A stretch of DNA of 64,000 nt, taken from positions 62,001 through 126,000 of the forward strand of contig JACPHN010000032.1 in NCBI GenBank assembly GCA_016188575.1, given 5' to 3'. Positions within the stretch are counted from its first letter, which is position 1. Each line of letters opens with the position of its first letter. Positions 55,234 to 63,521 of the stretch are shown one piece after another. The notes beneath the pieces are model-generated. The model had not been told where the DNA came from. It saw only the letters and a list, made by a program, of their open reading frames with translations, and did not search any database. Made by a program: the position numbers and the translations under genes. Source of the stretch: Candidatus Schekmanbacteria bacterium (lineage in GTDB: Bacteria; CSSED10-310; JACPHN01).

Positions 55234-55305
55234 GTGGTCGAGCGCACGCCCCGCTGGCGCACCAAGTACCGCCGCCGCTCCAAGGACTATGAGCGAAGAC
55301 GTGCT
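54946..55305 (+). pseudogene. IS5-family transposase remnant
   Basis: TDTMGLLLAVTVHSASVQDR, then KKLWLDRGYAGECEQWLETL and the terminal WVVERT...RRRSKDYER block are typical of the C-terminal half of IS5/IS427-group transposases. The conserved Trp codon before VVERT is TGA here (55231-55233), a nonsense change. The N-terminal half of the transposase and its left inverted repeat are missing. No right inverted repeat could be recognised. Confidence 0.65.
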
Positions 55306-55382
55306 TCTCGCGGACTTGGATACTCCTCGCGGTCAGCGCCATCATGCTCAGCCGTCTGGCTGGGTAACATGTCAACACCTTC

Positions 55383-55742
55383 TCAGTCATCGTCCCTCCC
55401 CCCGCTGGCGGGGGGAGGCAAGGTGGGGGGCCGTCGTGACGCCTTTTCCGCGCCGCTTTCACCGGACCTCAGCGTGTAGGTTCTGCCGTCGCGCGTGCGC
55501 TCGAGATAGTGGCAATCCACCATCGCGCGCCTTAGCAGCGGAACGTCGCCGAAGTCGTGCTTTCCCGCGATGATCAGATTGACTTCAGTTTCGGCGTAGG
55601 CGCGAACGGGCTCGAAAAAGCTGGACAGGTACTCCAGAACCAGCCTCCTGGCTTCCTGCTTTCGCGGCCAGACCGAGATCTTGCCTTCAGCATTCACGAA
55701 ATTGCGTAGCTGAGCTCGCGATCGCGGAGCCTCATCGCTCAT
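55383..55742 (-). CDS. DUF2087-domain protein
   Basis: 119 aa whose ATG overlaps the upstream regulator stop (ATGA). It shows the DUF2087 core: NAEGKISVWPRKQEARRLVL, then EYLSSFFEPVRAYAETEVNL, FGDVPLLRRAMVDCHYLERT and RDGRTYTL. This small winged-helix-like domain is often fused to ArsR-type regulators. After GESGAEKA the frame reads through the GC-rich repeat, adding an unconserved tail SRRPPTLPPPASGGRDDD. It is the third gene of the histidine kinase operon. Confidence 0.8.
   Translation of the reverse strand: MSDEAPRSRAQLRNFVNAEGKISVWPRKQEARRLVLEYLSSFFEPVRAYAETEVNLIIAGKHDFGDVPLLRRAMVDCHYLERTRDGRTYTLRSGESGAEKASRRPPTLPPPASGGRDDD
55393..55455 (+). repeat. GC-rich dispersed repeat, copy A
   Basis: Begins TCCCTCCCCCCGCTGGCGGG, contains the hairpin CCCTCCCCCCGC/GCGGGGGGAGG, and continues GGCAAGGTGGGGGG...TCGTGACGCCTTTTCCGCGC. 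A related copy lies at 59954-60016. The element supplies the last ~20 codons of the DUF2087 gene on the opposite strand, giving it a Pro-rich tail. Confidence 0.65.
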
Positions 55743-57649
55743 TTTTCACTTTCCATCTGCATGAGCACATCACGGATCGTCAGGCCTGCCTTCCTGAGCT
55801 GCCAGACGAGGCTGTCCCGGCTAATACCGAGAGCGCGCGCCGCCGCGCTTCCTGAAGTGTGCGCGCGCACCGACGCCTTGATATCCGCGAGCGTATGCCC
55901 GCCACACTGTGTTTGCCGCACCCGCAGGATCTCGTCCTGCAAACCCAGCTCACGAATCCTGAGCGTCAAGGTCGATACCGGCATGGACTCGCGCCGGTAG
56001 CCAAACGCCGCACTAACCTCCGGATCCACCGCCATTGACGTTACCGTGCCGCCATGCTCGCGAATCTTGTTTCGCACTAGCGCGGCGAGCGTGTCGCTTT
56101 CTTCACCGGCGGCGCGTGCCGGTGCCTGAGCGGTCACGGCAAGCTCGCCGCTGCCTCCTCCGGACGCGGGGGCCAGCACCGGCAGCGTCGCTGTACCCAG
56201 CACCGGCGCCGACCGCACCGCCCCGTACTCGAATGGGCCGTGCAACATGATGTGCCGCTCGTCCAGCATGGTCGCCCCGGCCGGCGCTAACAGCACCGAG
56301 CGCTCGACGGTATGCGCCAGCCCCCTGATGTTTCCGGCGCGTGACCAGTCGTGTCGCATCAGCCTGGTCATGGCGCTTTCGCTGAAGGAGGCGATGGCGG
56401 TCCGCCCATATCGCTCCGCTGCCTTACGCAAGAACGACTCGGCAAGTCGCGGGACGTCCGCGGGGCGTTCGCTGAGTGGCGGCAGGCGCACCGTAACCAG
56501 GCTGACCCTCCAGAACAGGTCCTCGCGAAAGCGGCCGGCGCCGACCAGCGCTGGCAGGTCCTCGTTCGTGGCAGATAACACCTGAATGTCAACGTGGAGC
56601 CGCTCACTACTCCCGAGCGGAGAGTAAAACCCCGTCTCGATAAGCTGCAGCAGGCGCTGCTGCAGCTCCGGCGAAAGGCAGGCGACCTCGTCCACGAATA
56701 GCGTCCCTTTGTCGGCGAGTTGGGCCTTGCCGGGTCTGCCCTTGGGCGGTGCCCCGGCGAAGCCTGAGCTCGGTGCATAGCCGAACAGCTCCGCAGCAAG
56801 CGTTTCACCAGAGGTAATCTGCGAGCAATCCAGCACGACGAAAGGGCCATTCCGCCGCGGGCACTCGTAGTGGTAAGCCTGCGCCAGATGCGATTTCCCT
56901 GAACCCGTCGGCCCAAGAATGAGAATTCCCACCTTATCGGCAATCGCCAGTCGGCGCAGCGGTTCCAACACGTTCTCCGCAAACCACGGGTCGCGCGACG
57001 CAAGGTTACCGAGGCGGTACGAATCGGCGGCGGCGGCGCGTAACTCCTTCAGCTCTTCGGCGAACGATTCCAGGTCCGTTTCTACCGCCTTGAGATGATG
57101 CAGGAGGTTCAGGCTGCGGTGCGCGAGCTCGGTCAGGTCGAGCACCAGTGCCACGTCCGCGTCGGTGAAAGGCGACGTCAGGCCGCTGCGGTGCGCGTAC
57201 AGACAGCCCCAAAAAGTGCGCCGCGGTTTTTGCTCGCGAACATCCCAGCGATAGAGCGGAACCGCCAGGACGCTCCTCACCGCGTGGCGAACGATGCTCA
57301 CCGACGTGAGATCCAGCGGCACGGCCGTGGTCGTCAGCACGGGAATCCCCGAGCTGCGCACCGCCTCGAGCACCGAGCGTGAGCCGAAAAGCTGGATGCG
57401 GTCGTCGGTGAGGCGGTCCCCGCCACTCGTCGTCCCGCACCATTTCCCCGTTTCCGGGTCAAAAAACGCGACGATGGCCTCGGAAGCCTCCAGAGCCTGT
57501 CGCGCCATGACGGCGATATCCCGAGTCGCGGCATCCCAGTTCGCGGTCGTCAGGTAGTCTCGCTGCAACAGCGCACGAAGCACGGCCAGATGCCGCTGCG
57601 CCACCTGCGGAGCGGCCATTGATGTCGCTCCAGCCTCTCCACGTGACAT
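55739..57649 (-). CDS. GAF-AAA-Fis regulator with altered GAFTGA loop
   Basis: 636 aa. An N-terminal GAF domain (~40-200) is followed by AAA+ with Walker A LGPTGSGKSHLAQA near 240, Walker B KGTLFVDEVACL and the FREDLFWRVSLVTVRLP segment, then a C-terminal Fis-type HTH (SGSAAARALGISRDSLVWQL). Where activators have ELFGHxxGAFTGA this protein reads ELFGYAPSSGFAGAPPKG, losing the first Gly-Ala and the Thr. It may work with a non-sigma-54 polymerase or be regulated otherwise. No receiver domain is present although a histidine kinase gene lies 51 bases upstream. Confidence 0.82.
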   Translation of the reverse strand: MSRGEAGATSMAAPQVAQRHLAVLRALLQRDYLTTANWDAATRDIAVMARQALEASEAIVAFFDPETGKWCGTTSGGDRLTDDRIQLFGSRSVLEAVRSSGIPVLTTTAVPLDLTSVSIVRHAVRSVLAVPLYRWDVREQKPRRTFWGCLYAHRSGLTSPFTDADVALVLDLTELAHRSLNLLHHLKAVETDLESFAEELKELRAAAADSYRLGNLASRDPWFAENVLEPLRRLAIADKVGILILGPTGSGKSHLAQAYHYECPRRNGPFVVLDCSQITSGETLAAELFGYAPSSGFAGAPPKGRPGKAQLADKGTLFVDEVACLSPELQQRLLQLIETGFYSPLGSSERLHVDIQVLSATNEDLPALVGAGRFREDLFWRVSLVTVRLPPLSERPADVPRLAESFLRKAAERYGRTAIASFSESAMTRLMRHDWSRAGNIRGLAHTVERSVLLAPAGATMLDERHIMLHGPFEYGAVRSAPVLGTATLPVLAPASGGGSGELAVTAQAPARAAGEESDTLAALVRNKIREHGGTVTSMAVDPEVSAAFGYRRESMPVSTLTLRIRELGLQDEILRVRQTQCGGHTLADIKASVRAHTSGSAAARALGISRDSLVWQLRKAGLTIRDVLMQMESEK

Positions 57650-57700
57650 TACTTCCTCGGCCTCGGGAAAAGGTCTGAATTCGGGTTTCGCAGGCTCTTA

Positions 57701-59800
57701 CTACACCTGAGACTTGCCTGACACAAGATGTTCGACCGTGGCCTGGAGCGCTTCCACCTTTCCGGGCAGCTCGATCACGAAGCACGCGCCGCCACCGGGC
57801 GCGGGCTCGTAGCGAATCGCACCGCCATGTGCCGCGACGATGGACCGACAGATGGCCAGTCCAAGACCGGTTCCGTTGCGCTTGCCGAAGGTGGCAAACT
57901 CCTGAAACAGCCTGTCCCTGATCTCCTCCGGCACGCCCGGCCCGGTGTCCGCGCACGAAAGGCGCATGCCCGATGCGGTCCTGCGAGCCTCAATTGCGAG
58001 CTCCCCGCCTGCTGGCAGCGCGTCGCGAGCGTTGCTCGCGAGATTCAGGAGGACCCGTCGGATCCGATCCGGATCAAACCACCCATAGAAATCCGTGTCG
58101 CCGCTCGCGCGCGCCCGGAGACCGGCGCTTCCGAAGAGCTCATCGATCGTCGCGATGATGTCGTCCAAGTATTCGGCAATTGCGACTTCGCGCGGCTCCA
58201 CGACCACCTCGCCGCGAGCGAAGGCCAGGATATCCTCGATCATGTCGGCGAGCCTCTGCGCCTGGCGCCGGATGTGCCCGAGCCCCGCTTGCGGGAGCGC
58301 CTCCTGATGCTCCTGGATCGACATGAGCTCCGCCCAACCTGCGATCGCGCACAGCGGGTTCTTGAGATCATGAACGATGGTCGCGGCCACCCGGCCGATG
58401 GCTGAGAGCTTCTCGGCGCGTACCAGGTCAGTATGCGCGCGCCGCAGCTCTTCACCGAGATCTTCCGCACGTGCACGCGCCGCCGTCTCCTGGACGAGCG
58501 CCGCCTTGAGGAGACCCGAGCTCTTCTCCAACTCCGAATAGACGCGGGCAAAGCGGTTCGAGAGCGTCATGCTCATGGAAAAAACGAGCGCCGCAAAACC
58601 GTAGGGTACCAGCCGCGGGCTGTCGAGATAGCCCTTGTCGCGCCCGATATCCAGCAGCGATGCCACCGCAAAGCCGGCGATTCCAATCAACAGCGTGCGT
58701 GCATCGAGGTCCCCACTCCAGGCGCGCTTCGCCGTGGCGACAATGACGATGAAGATCATCGGTAGCACCCAGAGCTCCCAGACGTCCAGGCACCGCAGGT
58801 AGAAGTACTCCCCGGGTACCGCGAGCACCACCAGCGCCAGCGCCACGTGGGAGAGCTGATAAGCGCGCAGCAGTCGGCCGATCCGGCCTCCGAGCAGCGG
58901 CCAAAGAAACTGGATGAGCGACGGCACGAGCAGAAATAGCGCCAGTGCCTGCATTTTCACCAACGCCACGAACCAGTCCGTGAGCTCATACTTCCATTGA
59001 GTCCGCAGAATACAGTACGCGGCGCTGAGTAACGAGATCAGCCCAAACCAGAGATACTCCTTCCGGCCCGGCAATCGACTGAACAGCGTCGTGAAATAAA
59101 GGCCGATCAGGAAATACATGCAGGAAAGAATGAGCTCGGGGAGCTCGTCCCACAGCAGGAGGCGACCAAGCGATGCGGTCTCGCCAATCAGGAAGCGGCC
59201 CTGGTACGGCCCGCCCTGCCACGATCGCTCGCCGGAGGCGCGCCACACGCGCAACGCCAGCACCAGCTCGTCATCTTCGCGCCAGCAACCAGGCGGTATC
59301 GAGTAGGTTGCGAGCCGGTCGTACTCGGCGCGCGGCCGCGGCGGCAAGCGCCCAACCCCCCCGAGCAGGCAGCCTCCCGCGTACAGCTCGTAGCTGCTGG
59401 CAACGCGGCCGAGTGCGATCGCGAGCTGCTTCGCATCGCCCGCGGAGGCCGTCGCGGCCGCTCCAGGCAGGGCCACGCGCCGGCGGTACCAGGCGATCCC
59501 ATGGTATCCGCTATGCCCCTGGCGACCCCACGGTTTCGGTACCATCAGCTCTTCCCAATCGCTGTCGTCGAGCTCCGGGGTCCGGTACTCCAGGTTGTCC
59601 CCGGTCCGGAATCGCCACTTGCCGGACAGGTCGATGAGCTCAGCAGCGTCGCGCCCGGACGGCCGGCTTGCGCGCGCCGGTGCGGCGAGCACAGTGAGCA
59701 AGACCGCCGCGATCGCGGCTGCCGGCATCATCATGGCCAGCGCCAACTGCCTGTCCCGCAAGTCGAAGCATGCGAGCCTTTCCCGTGAGGACCTCGTCAT
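57701..59800 (-). CDS. 7TMR-type sensor histidine kinase
   Basis: 699 aa. After a signal anchor, a galactose-binding-like jelly roll (LSGKWRFRTGDNLEYRTPEL; WYRRRVALPG; LVLALRVW) forms the periplasmic sensor. A block of seven hydrophobic helices (~215-410) matches 7TM-DISM receptors. A coiled coil leads to the HisKA motif AATIVHDLKNPLCAIAGWAE with phosphoacceptor His477. The HATPase domain has LNLASNARDALP and DTGPGVPEEI. It would sense a carbohydrate-like or envelope signal. The downstream regulator lacks a receiver, so the phosphoacceptor partner is unknown. Confidence 0.88.
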   Translation of the reverse strand: MTRSSRERLACFDLRDRQLALAMMMPAAAIAAVLLTVLAAPARASRPSGRDAAELIDLSGKWRFRTGDNLEYRTPELDDSDWEELMVPKPWGRQGHSGYHGIAWYRRRVALPGAAATASAGDAKQLAIALGRVASSYELYAGGCLLGGVGRLPPRPRAEYDRLATYSIPPGCWREDDELVLALRVWRASGERSWQGGPYQGRFLIGETASLGRLLLWDELPELILSCMYFLIGLYFTTLFSRLPGRKEYLWFGLISLLSAAYCILRTQWKYELTDWFVALVKMQALALFLLVPSLIQFLWPLLGGRIGRLLRAYQLSHVALALVVLAVPGEYFYLRCLDVWELWVLPMIFIVIVATAKRAWSGDLDARTLLIGIAGFAVASLLDIGRDKGYLDSPRLVPYGFAALVFSMSMTLSNRFARVYSELEKSSGLLKAALVQETAARARAEDLGEELRRAHTDLVRAEKLSAIGRVAATIVHDLKNPLCAIAGWAELMSIQEHQEALPQAGLGHIRRQAQRLADMIEDILAFARGEVVVEPREVAIAEYLDDIIATIDELFGSAGLRARASGDTDFYGWFDPDRIRRVLLNLASNARDALPAGGELAIEARRTASGMRLSCADTGPGVPEEIRDRLFQEFATFGKRNGTGLGLAICRSIVAAHGGAIRYEPAPGGGACFVIELPGKVEALQATVEHLVSGKSQV

Positions 59801-59953
59801 GGTCTGTTCACGCTATACGCTCGCCGCCATCGGTGCAAGCCGCTCGCGATCCCCCACCTCGCCTCCCCCCGCAAGACGCGTGCTGCACCTTGTCGCGCGC
59901 GACAGCGTCCCCCCTCCGTCACTCCCCCCGCCTGCAGAGGGAGGCGAACAGGT

Positions 59954-60016
59954 ACCCTCCCCCCACTTGCGGGGGAAGGTGAGCTCGGGGGTCCTCGTGA
60001 TGCGCTTTCGCGCACT
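59954..60016 (+). repeat. GC-rich dispersed repeat, copy B
   Basis: CCCTCCCCCCACTTGCGGGG, then GAAGGTGAGCTCGGGGGT and TCGTGATGCGCTTTCGCGC. It aligns over its whole length with copy A at 55393. A partial, inverted-looking piece (CCCCCCGCCTGCAGAGGGAG) lies just before it at 59924. It occupies the 325-base gap between the kinase gene and the hspR promoter. Confidence 0.6.
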
Positions 60017-60078
60017 TTGCAGTCGCCCAAGCGGTGGATTCGGGGCACCACGGCGACATTTCGCTCTGCCCACGACTG

Positions 60079-60087
60079 TGCTATAGT
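60079..60087 (+). promoter_or_regulatory. Extended -10 promoter of the hspR-mtnP-BMC operon
   Basis: TGCTATAGT, a TGn-extended -10 element, about 39 bases before the hspR start; no strong -35 box is seen 17 bases upstream. No HAIR or CIRCE inverted repeat was found near it. Confidence 0.4.
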
Positions 60088-60125
60088 GCCCCCATCTGGC
60101 GAGCCTGTGACAGTAAAGGAGCTCT

Positions 60126-60554
60126 GTGGTGGGAAAGAAAGGCGGACAGGACTCGGAAACCCCCGTCTACATGATCGGCGTCGCTGCCAAGATGCTCGAT
60201 GTTCATCCCCAGACGCTGCGACTCTACGAGAGACAAGGGCTCGTTCAGCCTTCTCGGTCGGTAGGCAATACCAGGCTCTACTCGCGCGACGATATCGACC
60301 AGGCCAGGCTCGTCCTGCGCCTTACCCGTGACCTGGGTGTCAACCTCGCTGGCGCCGAAATCATTCTGAACTTGCGAAACCAGCTTTGCCGTACCCAGCG
60401 CACGCTCGAGGAAGTGGTGGACATCATCATGCAAGAGGCGCCAGAGGCGGTCGAGAAGATCCAGGCTCACTACCAAAAACACGTGTCCGAGACGGGTACC
60501 AGCGAAATCCTGAGCGTTCGCTTCGAACGGTCCGAACCAGAGGAAGATGAGTGA
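60126..60554 (+). CDS. hspR: MerR/HspR-family regulator
   Basis: 142 aa from GTG (60126; GTG at 60129 has better spacing from AGGAG). The MerR-type HTH is MIGVAAKMLDVHPQTLRLYE, followed by RQGLVQPSRSVGNTRLYSRDD, the HspR variety with RLYERQGL. A helical C-terminus has LEEVVDIIMQEA. HspR proteins repress heat-shock genes together with DnaK. Here the gene heads the mtnP-aldolase-BMC operon, its 3' end overlapping mtnP by 8 bases, so it may regulate this operon instead. Confidence 0.75.
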   Translation: MVGKKGGQDSETPVYMIGVAAKMLDVHPQTLRLYERQGLVQPSRSVGNTRLYSRDDIDQARLVLRLTRDLGVNLAGAEIILNLRNQLCRTQRTLEEVVDIIMQEAPEAVEKIQAHYQKHVSETGTSEILSVRFERSEPEEDE

Positions 60555-61428
60555 CATGGCCAAGCGGAAGGCGCAGATTGGCGTCATTGGCGGGAGTGGA
60601 CTATACGAGATGCCCGAACTGGTCAAGACTGGCAGGGTCGCCGTCAAGACGCCGTTCGGGCCCCCTTCCGACGACTATGAGCTCGGTGTCATCGAGGGCG
60701 TCAAGGTCGCGTTCCTCGCCCGCCATGGCGCCGGACATCGACTGCTCCCCTCGGAAATTAACTACCGGGCTAATGTCTACGGCTTCAAAAAGCTCGGCGT
60801 CGAACGCATCGTGTCGGTGAGCGCCGTCGGCAGCCTGCGCGAGCATATCCATCCTCTCGACATGGTCTTCGTCGACCAGTTCTACGACCGCACCCGCGGG
60901 CGGGCCTCCACCTTTTTCGGTCAGGGGCTCGCGGCACACGTCAGCTTCGCGCACCCCACCTGCGCCGATCTCTCCGCCAGGCTTCTTGCAGGCGCACGTC
61001 AGCTCGGCCTCTCCCATCACGCCGGCGGCACCTACGTTTGCATGGAAGGCCCCGCGTTCTCGACCCGCGCCGAGTCCGAAGCCTACCGGTCCCGCGGCGC
61101 GAGCGTCATCGGCATGACCAATCTCCCCGAGGCCAAGCTCGCTCGGGAGGCCGAAATCTGCTACGCGACCGTTGCCCTCGTCACCGATTACGACTGCTGG
61201 CACGAGGAAGAAGAGGCGGTCAACGTCGAGGCGGTGCTCGAAAATCTGCGCCGAAACGCCGAAAACGCCTGCAAGCTGATCGCCACCGTCGTGCCGACGC
61301 TGCCATCCGCACCTGGCGCGTGTGAATGCCCATCGGCACTCAGCCGAGCCATCATCACGCCGCCCGACCACGTGGCCGCGCCAGTAAGGAAGCGGCTGAA
61401 GGCCATTATCGGCAAGTACCTCCCGTAG
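60547..61428 (+). CDS. mtnP: S-methyl-5'-thioadenosine phosphorylase
   Basis: 293 aa. It has the PNP-fold nucleoside phosphorylase motifs of MtnP: IGVIGGSGLYEMPEL, FGPPSDDYELG, FLARHGAGHRLLPSEINYRA, VSAVGSLREHIHPLDMVFVD, CMEGPAFSTRAESEAYRS and VALVTDYDCWHEEEEAV. It splits 5'-methylthioadenosine (and possibly 5'-deoxyadenosine) with phosphate to adenine and the ribose-1-phosphate derivative. The following kinase and aldolase suggest the sugar is salvaged rather than discarded. The start at 60547 overlaps hspR; ATG at 60556 is an alternative. Confidence 0.92.
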   Translation: MSDMAKRKAQIGVIGGSGLYEMPELVKTGRVAVKTPFGPPSDDYELGVIEGVKVAFLARHGAGHRLLPSEINYRANVYGFKKLGVERIVSVSAVGSLREHIHPLDMVFVDQFYDRTRGRASTFFGQGLAAHVSFAHPTCADLSARLLAGARQLGLSHHAGGTYVCMEGPAFSTRAESEAYRSRGASVIGMTNLPEAKLAREAEICYATVALVTDYDCWHEEEEAVNVEAVLENLRRNAENACKLIATVVPTLPSAPGACECPSALSRAIITPPDHVAAPVRKRLKAIIGKYLP

Positions 61429-61458
61429 CGATCACGGCGCCTTTGAAGGAGTCCCCAC

Positions 61459-62400
61459 ATGAGTTTGCTTGCGGTCGGGTCTGTCGCCTATGATTCGGTG
61501 GCGACTCCATTTGGCAGAGCCGATGATGTCCTCGGCGGTAGCGCCACCTACTTCTCGCTGAGTGCGAGCTACCTGACAACCGTGCACGTCGTCGCCGTCG
61601 TCGGGGACGACTTCAAGAGCGAGCACCGCTTCCTGCTCGAAGATCGCGGCATCGACCTGTCCGGTCTGCAGAGACAAGAGGGCAAGACCTTTCGGTGGGC
61701 GGGTCAATACGAATATGACATGAATCAGGCGCACACGCTGGAGACCAATCTCAACGTTTTCGCCACGTTCCGCCCGCAGATTCCCGAAGCGTTGCGCACC
61801 GCGGAATACGTCTTCCTCGGCAACATCGACCCCGATCTCCAACGCCACGTGCTCGATCAGATGGTCGCGCCCCGCCTCGTGGCGCTGGACACGATGAACT
61901 TCTGGATTGCCGGCAAGAAGGAAAGTCTCCTGGAGACGCTGGCTCGCGTGGACCTCCTCTTGATCAACGAGGCCGAGGCGCGGCAACTGGCAAACGTGCC
62001 GAATCTGGTCAAGGCCGCCCGCCTGATTCAAGAAATGGGCCCGCAGCGCGTCATCGTCAAGCGCGGGGAGTGCGGGGCGCTCGCCTTCATCGACGAGCAC
62101 ATCTTTGGCGCCCCCGCCTACCCGCTCGAAGTCGTCCGCGACCCTACTGGCGCGGGAGACACCTTCGCCGGCGGCGTGATGGGGTATATCGCCGCGAGCG
62201 GCTCCTTTGACGTCGACCACTTGCGGCGCGCCGTTGTCATGGGCAGCATCATGGCATCTTTCACGGTCGAGGACTTCAGTCTCCGCCGCTTGCTCGAAAT
62301 TTCGCACCAGGACGTCCGCAGGCGCTACGACACCTTGCAGATCATGAGCGCCTTTGCAGAGCTGCCCCCGAATTTGATGGCGCGCTGGAATCACCAATGA
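61459..62400 (+). CDS. PfkB-family sugar or nucleoside kinase
   Basis: 313 aa with an AGGAG ribosome binding site. It has the ribokinase-fold signature GGSATYFSLSASYL near the N-terminus and the catalytic DPTGAGDTFAGGVMGYIAA with the anion-hole and base Asp near 233. The substrate is not readable; position between mtnP and a class II aldolase suggests a deoxy- or methylthio-pentose, or a nucleoside. Its stop overlaps the aldolase start (ATGA). Confidence 0.85.
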   Translation: MSLLAVGSVAYDSVATPFGRADDVLGGSATYFSLSASYLTTVHVVAVVGDDFKSEHRFLLEDRGIDLSGLQRQEGKTFRWAGQYEYDMNQAHTLETNLNVFATFRPQIPEALRTAEYVFLGNIDPDLQRHVLDQMVAPRLVALDTMNFWIAGKKESLLETLARVDLLLINEAEARQLANVPNLVKAARLIQEMGPQRVIVKRGECGALAFIDEHIFGAPAYPLEVVRDPTGAGDTFAGGVMGYIAASGSFDVDHLRRAVVMGSIMASFTVEDFSLRRLLEISHQDVRRRYDTLQIMSAFAELPPNLMARWNHQ

Positions 62401-63203
62401 CCCTGATGGGTGGCACGTCCGAAATCGCCCTCCGCCGCGCCATCGTTGATGCGGGCAGGAAGCTCTATCAGCGCGGACTGATTGCGGCCAGTGACGGGAA
62501 TATCTCGGCGCTCCTGGAGGGGCCTGATCGACACGGCGGCGCAGGAAGAGTGCTCGTCACCCCAAGCGCGGTCTGGAAGGGCGAGATGACCCCGGATATG
62601 CTGCTCGTGGTGGATTTCACGGGAAAGCGCCTGAAGGGCGACCGCGCCGCCACCAGCGAGCTCCCCATGCACCTCGCCGTGTACCGGTGTCGCCCCGACG
62701 TTCGCGCTGTCGTGCACGCTCACCCCCCGCTCGCCACCGCCTACGCCGTCGCTCACACCCACCTCGGCGAGCCGCTGCTGTCCGAGGTTGTGCTCCGCCT
62801 GGGGGCGATCGAGCGCGTCGCCTACAACGCCCCGTCCACCGAGCAGCTCGCCACGTCGGTCGCCGCCTCCGTGGCGGACCACGACGTCCTGCTGCTCGCA
62901 AACCACGGCGCACTGACCGTCGGCCACGACCTACCTGATGCCCTGGGACGAATGGAGACGCTCGAACACTTCGCCACGATCAGCCTCGCCGTCCGCCAGC
63001 TCGGTGGCGGCATCCGGCTTTCCGACAGTCAGGTGGCGGAGCTCCGCGCGCTCGCCTCCGCGGGTCGCTTTGCCGCGGACCAGCCGCAACCCTGGTCGCC
63101 GCCGGGCCAGCCGTGCACGACGTGCGATGTGTGGAGGCAGGCAGTCACCGCCAAGGTCGCCTCTGAAGTGGTCAAGCAGCTCGCCAAGGCGAACATTCCG
63201 TAG
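62397..63203 (+). CDS. Class II aldolase (fuculose/ribulose-phosphate aldolase type)
   Basis: 268 aa. Family motifs are AASDGNISALL (phosphate site), VLVTPSAVWKGEM, HAHPPLATAYAV with the Zn-binding HxH, and LLANHGALTVGHDLPDAL (third Zn His). It would cleave a ketose-1-phosphate to dihydroxyacetone phosphate and an aldehyde. The C-terminus (PPGQPCTTCDVWRQAV) has a Cys pair not found in E. coli FucA. With mtnP, the kinase and shell proteins it fits aldehyde-producing metabolism inside a microcompartment. Confidence 0.88.
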   Translation: MTLMGGTSEIALRRAIVDAGRKLYQRGLIAASDGNISALLEGPDRHGGAGRVLVTPSAVWKGEMTPDMLLVVDFTGKRLKGDRAATSELPMHLAVYRCRPDVRAVVHAHPPLATAYAVAHTHLGEPLLSEVVLRLGAIERVAYNAPSTEQLATSVAASVADHDVLLLANHGALTVGHDLPDALGRMETLEHFATISLAVRQLGGGIRLSDSQVAELRALASAGRFAADQPQPWSPPGQPCTTCDVWRQAVTAKVASEVVKQLAKANIP

Positions 63204-63212
63204 GAGACCCTC

Positions 63213-63521
63213 ATGCTCATCGGCAAGGTGATCGGCCGCATCGTCGCCACCCGCAAGGACGCGCAGCTCACCGGAGCCAAGCTTCTGATCGTGCGGCCCG
63301 TCGATCTCGATGGCGCAGAGAAGCAGGGGTACGTCGTCTGCATCGATACCGTGGGCGCCGGCGCCGGGGAGACGGTTCTGGTCGTGAGCGGCAGCTCCGC
63401 CCGCATGGCCTCCACCTTCCGAAATGCGCCGGTCGATGCGACCATCGTCGCCATCATCGATGAGATCCAGCGCGATGAGGTAGCCGCGCCCCCCCCTATC
63501 CCGCGGGCCAAAACCCAATGA
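63213..63521 (+). CDS. BMC vertex protein 1 (EutN/CcmL family)
   Basis: 102 aa, GGAG ribosome binding site. It has the Pfam EutN_CcmL pattern: MLIGKVIGRIVATRKDAQLT, then GAKLLIVRPVDLDG, IDTVGAGAGETVLVVSGSSA and DATIVAIIDEI. These proteins form pentamers that cap the vertices of bacterial microcompartments. It is followed by two paralogues with overlapping ends, a triple set typical of PVM-like loci. Confidence 0.92.
   Translation: MLIGKVIGRIVATRKDAQLTGAKLLIVRPVDLDGAEKQGYVVCIDTVGAGAGETVLVVSGSSARMASTFRNAPVDATIVAIIDEIQRDEVAAPPPIPRAKTQ

Noticed and set aside
60060-60125. HAIR or CIRCE operator before hspR
   Set aside because: No inverted repeat of the CTTGAGT-N7-ACTCAAG or TTAGCACTC type is present.
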